Source: Bdellovibrio sp. (GTDB taxonomy: Bacteria > Bdellovibrionota > Bdellovibrionia > Bdellovibrionales > Bdellovibrionaceae). Taken from it: a stretch of 9,272 nt of DNA. The notes beneath the pieces were generated by a model that ran no database searches, had not been told where the DNA came from, and saw only the letters and a list, made by a program, of their open reading frames with translations. Below are positions 6,417-9,272 of this stretch, one piece after another (the stretch's first letter is position 1; the number at the start of each line of letters is the position of its first letter). The stretch is from positions 1 through 9,272 of the forward strand of contig JAGIAF010000132.1 in assembly GCA_017745015.1 (NCBI GenBank). The letters run 5' to 3'. The position numbers and the translations under genes were made by a program.

Positions 6417-7757
6417 TTACAGAGTTCCTTCGAAGTCGACGGCTTGGCCTTTGTGTGGTTCGATGATTTGATCATTTTCCATCGCCATGTGACCAGCAAC
6501 AATCGTGTGTGTCGGCCAACCCATTACTTGCATGCCGTGATATGGCGTCCAACCGCAGCGACTTGCGATCCAAGAATTGTCGATAATTTTTGTTTTCTTC
6601 AAATCCACAATCGTGATGTCTGCATCAAACCCTTCGCGCAGACGGCCTTTGTTTTTCACTCCAAAGACGCGGCACGGATTTTCAGTTACAAGCTCTACGA
6701 ACTTTTGCAAACTCAAGCGTCCTTCATGGACGTGATTCAGCATGATCGGAACCAAGGTTTGAACACCGGGAACTCCTGAAGGACTTGCTGGGTAAGGCCG
6801 ATCTTTTTCCTCTTTCGTGTGAGGAGCATGATCTGAACCAATCACGTCGACTGTTCCATCCAGCAACGCTTTCCAAATGCGATCCAAATGACGCTTCTCT
6901 CGAATCGGCGGATTTTGTTGAGCGTAAGTTCCCAGGCGATCATAGCAGTCTGGAGCATAAAGTGTCAGATGCTGCGGAAGCACTTCGACAGTGGCAATGT
7001 CTTTCGCATTTTTCAAGATATCCATCTCTTCACCAGTCGAAACGTGCAGCACGTGAATGCGGCGGCCCGTGGCGCGAGCAATTCGTAACAAGCGAGTTGT
7101 TGAACTGACGGCTGTTTCCACATCTCTCCATACCGGATGATAGTGAACATCGGCCTGATCGACGGCGATATGGCGGCGTTCGCGAAGACGCATTTCGTCT
7201 TCGCTATGAATGATAACTCGGCGGTGACCTTGTTTTAAAATGCGCTCAAGAGTCGCATCGTCTTCAACCAACAAATTGCCGGTGGAGCTGCCCATGAAAA
7301 TTTTGATACCTGAACAATGAGGCAGCATTTCTAAATTACCAAGCTCCATCACATTATCGTGAGAGCCGCCAATGAAGAAAGCATAGTTTGCGTGAGCGCG
7401 ATTTTCGGCGCGGGAAAGTTTGTCTTGGAACGTCTCCACCGAAGTGGTCGGCGGGTTGGTATTTGGCATTTCAAATATAGTCGTCACACCACCAAGGACT
7501 GCGGCTTTGGTCCCGGTCTCAAGATCTTCTTTGTGAGTTAACCCGGGTTCGCGAAAATGCACTTGGCTATCAAGCACCCCAGGGAGGACGTGAAGTCCAG
7601 TGGCTTTGATCACGCGACGAGCAGGCTCGTTGATTGAATCGCGAATTTTCACGATGCGGCCGTCTGTAATGGCGATATCGACCTGTTGTTCAATCAAGCC
7701 TGTGTTTGATGGGTGGGGAAGTAAGCAGGTTCCATCTTGTATAAGAAGGTCGTACAT
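6417..7757 (-). CDS. pyrC: Dihydroorotase, class I (third step of pyrimidine synthesis)
   Basis: Zinc amidohydrolase that interconverts N-carbamoyl-aspartate and dihydroorotate in the cytoplasm. The product is 446 residues, normal for class I. Visible motifs: LDSQVHFREPG (62-72), with R69 and the REPG loop that binds the substrate carboxylate; EMPNTNPPT with N99; GIKIFMGSSTG with K152, the likely carboxylated lysine; H184 in IIHSEDE; H238 in HVLHVST; and D309 in GSDHAPHT. The first His of the usual HxH metal pair is Gln65 (QVH). I recall this from other bacterial dihydroorotases of the DDQVHFREPG type, so activity is still expected. ATG 7757 is chosen over the GTG two codons upstream because GAGG lies five bases before it. 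The yciB-like gene follows with no gap. Allantoinase or hydantoinase is the main alternative but fits the REPG and PNT motifs less well. Confidence 0.88.
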   Translation of the reverse strand: MYDLLIQDGTCLLPHPSNTGLIEQQVDIAITDGRIVKIRDSINEPARRVIKATGLHVLPGVLDSQVHFREPGLTHKEDLETGTKAAVLGGVTTIFEMPNTNPPTTSVETFQDKLSRAENRAHANYAFFIGGSHDNVMELGNLEMLPHCSGIKIFMGSSTGNLLVEDDATLERILKQGHRRVIIHSEDEMRLRERRHIAVDQADVHYHPVWRDVETAVSSTTRLLRIARATGRRIHVLHVSTGEEMDILKNAKDIATVEVLPQHLTLYAPDCYDRLGTYAQQNPPIREKRHLDRIWKALLDGTVDVIGSDHAPHTKEEKDRPYPASPSGVPGVQTLVPIMLNHVHEGRLSLQKFVELVTENPCRVFGVKNKGRLREGFDADITIVDLKKTKIIDNSWIASRCGWTPYHGMQVMGWPTHTIVAGHMAMENDQIIEPHKGQAVDFEGTL

Positions 7758-7762
7758 ATGCA

Positions 7763-7766
7763 CCTC
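7763..7766 (-). promoter_or_regulatory. Ribosome binding site choosing the pyrC start
   Basis: On the minus strand GAGG (CGAGG with one more base) precedes the ATG at 7757 by five bases and overlaps the upstream in-frame GTG (7761-7763). The GTG therefore cannot be the start served by this site. Confidence 0.6.
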
Positions 7767-7795
7767 GCGGTTATTTGAAAAACTCTAACACCAGA

Positions 7796-7812
7796 CTGGA
7801 TCAAAGGTCCAG
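7796..7812. repeat. Hairpin in the pyrC divergent region
   Basis: CTGGATC and GGTCCAG pair around an AAA loop: five perfect outer pairs, a T-G wobble and one C-G pair. It lies about 40 bp upstream of the pyrC start and about 40 bp upstream of the GTG at 7851. It could be an operator-like inverted repeat or an RNA hairpin in the pyrC leader; there is no T tract to make it a terminator. Confidence 0.5.
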
Positions 7813-7814
7813 CG

Positions 7815-7843
7815 TTGACGGCGACTCGCTGATAGGCGAGAAT
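7815..7843 (+). promoter_or_regulatory. Candidate promoter of the coiled-coil protein gene
   Basis: TTGACG (7815-7820, 5 of 6 to consensus) and GAGAAT (7838-7843, keeping the key A2, A4, A5 and T6) are separated by 17 bases. The predicted start of transcription, about 7850-7851, coincides with the GTG at 7851, so the mRNA may be leaderless. A 5-bp stem CTCGC/GCGAG (7825-7840) lies across the spacer and touches the -10. Inference only. Confidence 0.4.
7825..7840. repeat. Short hairpin overlapping the candidate promoter
   Basis: CTCGC (7825-7829) and GCGAG (7836-7840) form a 5-bp stem with the loop TGATAG. If the promoter at 7815-7843 is real, this dyad lies between its -35 and -10 elements, where a repressor could bind. 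Confidence 0.4.
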
Positions 7844-7850
7844 TTGGATT

Positions 7851-8840
7851 GTGACAATTGAACAAGTTCTTCATTTTTTTGATCAGCACAACACGGCTAT
7901 TATCGAAGGCCTCATTGCAGCTATTATTCTGCTGGGTCTTTTTTTAGGCTACCGAGGCATCTTTTCGAAGAAATCTATTTCTTCTGATCTTGGTGCTGGT
8001 GGCGGCGTTGATGCCGCGCAGTTAGAAAAAACTCTGCAAAAGATTCTCGACAATCAATCGGCGGGCGCTCGTCCTGGAAAAGCCCATGCCGAAGAAAGTC
8101 TCGAAGTGGCTTTTGATGAAGGCGACGCGGGCACTGAACCTCAAGAGCCGGCAACTAAGGCCACTGGTGCTCCGCAAGAATCTCCGGCGGAAGTGGCTCA
8201 GTTGCGTTTGACCCTGAATGAAAGCCAAAAGAAAATTGAGATCCTTCAAGCTCAATTGACTGTCGCGGAAACTAAAGCCAGTGAAAATGCGGCGGCAGCC
8301 GAGGCCGCCAGTGCAGCTCCGGCAGCAGGCGGCAATAATGCAGAGATGGAAGCACAACTTCGCGACCTCGAAGCACGTTTGGCAGAATACGAAATTATTT
8401 CTGAAGACATCGCGGACCTTTCTCGTTTTAGAGAAGAGAACGAAAAGTTGAAGGCTGAACTGGAAGTGGCAAAAGCAGGGGGCGGATCAGCTCCGGCATC
8501 GGCTCCAGCGGGTGGTGAAGAAGTTGGAGAAGTGGTGCAAGCGGAAGCTGCGCCGGCGGCAACTCCAGAACCAGAACCAATTCCTGAACCGACGCCAGCT
8601 CCAGAAGTGACTCCAGAGCCTGAACCAGTTGTCCAAGAATCAGCTGCGCCAGTTCAAGAAGCTGGATCTGAATTGATCGACGATGACTTGATGAAGGAAT
8701 TCGCCGCGGCAGTGGAAGGTCAAAAAGCTCTCGATAAAGTTGCTGATAAAGCCGGTGACGGCAAAGCTGCAGCCGAGAGCAAAGACGAAAATAATCAGCT
8801 GATGAATGAGTTTGAGAATTTCGTTTCTAAGAAAAGTTAG
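7851..8840 (+). CDS. Membrane-anchored coiled-coil protein, Pro/Glu-rich, unknown function
   Basis: I do not recognise a family. The 329 residues show one N-terminal membrane helix (about 16-36, AIIEGLIAAIILLGLFLGYRG) with no cleavage site, so the protein is anchored. Then come a Gly/Ala linker, charged low-complexity sequence, coiled-coil stretches (about 113-141 and 164-206, heptad-like EAQLRDLEARLAEYE), an Ala/Pro/Glu region with PEPEPIPEPTPAPE-type repeats (238-259) and an acidic C-terminus. Two short C-terminal segments are alike: LMKEFAAAV (280-288) and LMNEFENFV (317-325). The start is GTG; no ATG lies nearby in frame and no good ribosome site precedes it. Absence of catalytic motifs suggests a scaffold or adaptor. 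Topology is uncertain: the bulk could be cytoplasmic or, in a TolA-like way, periplasmic. An exported HEAT-repeat gene follows after 39 bp, probably co-transcribed. Confidence 0.85.
   Translation: MTIEQVLHFFDQHNTAIIEGLIAAIILLGLFLGYRGIFSKKSISSDLGAGGGVDAAQLEKTLQKILDNQSAGARPGKAHAEESLEVAFDEGDAGTEPQEPATKATGAPQESPAEVAQLRLTLNESQKKIEILQAQLTVAETKASENAAAAEAASAAPAAGGNNAEMEAQLRDLEARLAEYEIISEDIADLSRFREENEKLKAELEVAKAGGGSAPASAPAGGEEVGEVVQAEAAPAATPEPEPIPEPTPAPEVTPEPEPVVQESAAPVQEAGSELIDDDLMKEFAAAVEGQKALDKVADKAGDGKAAAESKDENNQLMNEFENFVSKKS
8688..8714 (+). repeat. First copy of the LMxEFxxxV motif
   Basis: Codes for LMKEFAAAV (residues 280-288 of the coiled-coil protein), preceded by acidic residues DDD. It resembles the segment at 8799-8825 in spacing and hydrophobic pattern. 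Seen in the translation; the meaning is unknown. Confidence 0.5.
8799..8825 (+). repeat. Second copy of the LMxEFxxxV motif
   Basis: Codes for LMNEFENFV (residues 317-325), four residues before the C-terminus of the coiled-coil protein. It shares L, M, E, F and V positions with the copy at 8688-8714. A duplicated docking peptide is one reading; chance in an amphipathic tail is another. Confidence 0.5.
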
Positions 8841-8879
8841 TTCCTAAAAAACAGAACGTTTTTAAACAAGGCAGGAACC

Positions 8880-9272
8880 ATGACCACGAAAACAATTGTG
8901 CCCGTTTTGCTTATTGGTTTTTCTTCAAGTGTTTTTGCAGCTAAGTCTGTGCCCTCATCTGCTTCTTTAACTTCCGCGATGGAAGTCCTGAATTTGCCTG
9001 GTGAAAATCGCCGTATGGCCGTGGAGAAATCGGGCACTCGTTACTACGACTCTTTTATTCAGCTAGCATTCAGCGATAAGCAAAGTATGAACGTGCGTTG
9101 GAAAGCTTTGATGGGAGCCGCAGAAGCTCAGGGCGAAAAAGCGACGAAGGATTTGCTCAAAGCTGGCGATCATTCGCAGTGGTTTATGAGAAACGCCGCT
9201 TTAGTGGCGTTGTCAGAAGTAAACCCAACTGAAGCTGATAAATTGGCGCAAAAGCTTCTTAAAGATAAAGCC
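8880..9272 (+). CDS. Exported HEAT-repeat-like protein, 3' end missing
   Basis: The first 131 residues are visible; the gene runs off the window. A signal peptide (about 1-20, ending SSSVFA before AKSV) directs export to the periplasm or beyond. From about residue 70 the sequence is helical and HEAT-like: MNVRWKALMGAAEAQG (70-85) and WFMRNAALVALSEV (101-114) each show the RxxAxxAL-type helix pattern followed by a second helix (ATKDLLKAG, ADKLAQKLLKD). HEAT proteins are scaffolds for protein contacts, so no enzymatic role is implied. The ATG at 8880 has AAGG and AGGA a few bases upstream. It lies 39 bp after the coiled-coil gene, with only a weak A/T-rich dyad (about 8847-8863) between them, so co-transcription is likely. 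The family call rests on two partial repeats. Confidence 0.75.
   Translation, partial: MTTKTIVPVLLIGFSSSVFAAKSVPSSASLTSAMEVLNLPGENRRMAVEKSGTRYYDSFIQLAFSDKQSMNVRWKALMGAAEAQGEKATKDLLKAGDHSQWFMRNAALVALSEVNPTEADKLAQKLLKDKA

Noticed and set aside
8845..8864. A/T-rich dyad between the coiled-coil and HEAT genes as a terminator
   Set aside because: The stem is about six mostly A-T pairs, too weak, and the genes are closely spaced on one strand.
8837..9037. Minus-strand frame over the HEAT-protein start
   Set aside because: The plus strand has a ribosome site, signal peptide and helical repeats; the minus frame has none of these.

Overview
The window looks like core chromosome of a Gram-negative predatory-type bacterium close to Bdellovibrio (Bdellovibrionota). 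This is inferred from the gene style: exported subtilase with a Gly/Pro/Asn linker and Cys-rich tail, a membrane PilZ protein, a class I dihydroorotase, a signal-peptide HEAT-repeat protein, and moderate GC. No 16S or other marker is present, so the assignment is a judgement. There are ten protein genes, two of them cut by the window edges. I see no tRNA, rRNA, CRISPR array, prophage or insertion sequence.

Layout. The window opens inside a clpP-family gene (+). It converges on, and overlaps by 41 bp, a minus-strand pair uppP-mscS (undecaprenyl-diphosphate phosphatase, then a MscS-type channel) that is transcribed right to left. Diverging from uppP is a secreted subtilisin-like protease (+) ending in a good intrinsic terminator. 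Then comes a two-gene plus-strand unit: a four-helix membrane PilZ protein followed 15 bp later by a crotonase-fold enzyme. That unit ends at a perfect 27-bp inverted repeat (5708-5768), the most striking non-coding structure here. Beyond it, on the minus strand, a dihydroorotase gene (pyrC) runs directly into a YciB/IspZ-like membrane protein gene; the stop and start codons abut. A 93-bp divergent intergenic region with two small hairpins separates pyrC from a plus-strand pair: a membrane-anchored coiled-coil, Pro/Glu-rich protein of unknown function and the start of an exported HEAT-repeat protein, cut by the window end.

How the genes fit together. Several products act at the envelope: UppP recycles the lipid carrier for peptidoglycan, MscS relieves osmotic pressure, YciB is tied to envelope synthesis and division, and the protease and HEAT protein are exported. 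The rest is housekeeping metabolism (pyrimidine synthesis, acyl-CoA chemistry) and signalling (PilZ). I do not see a convincing new multi-gene system. The items most worth a second look are the inverted repeat, the unknown coiled-coil protein with a duplicated C-terminal LMxEFxxxV motif, the protease tail, and catalytic or ligand-site substitutions in the PilZ and crotonase proteins.
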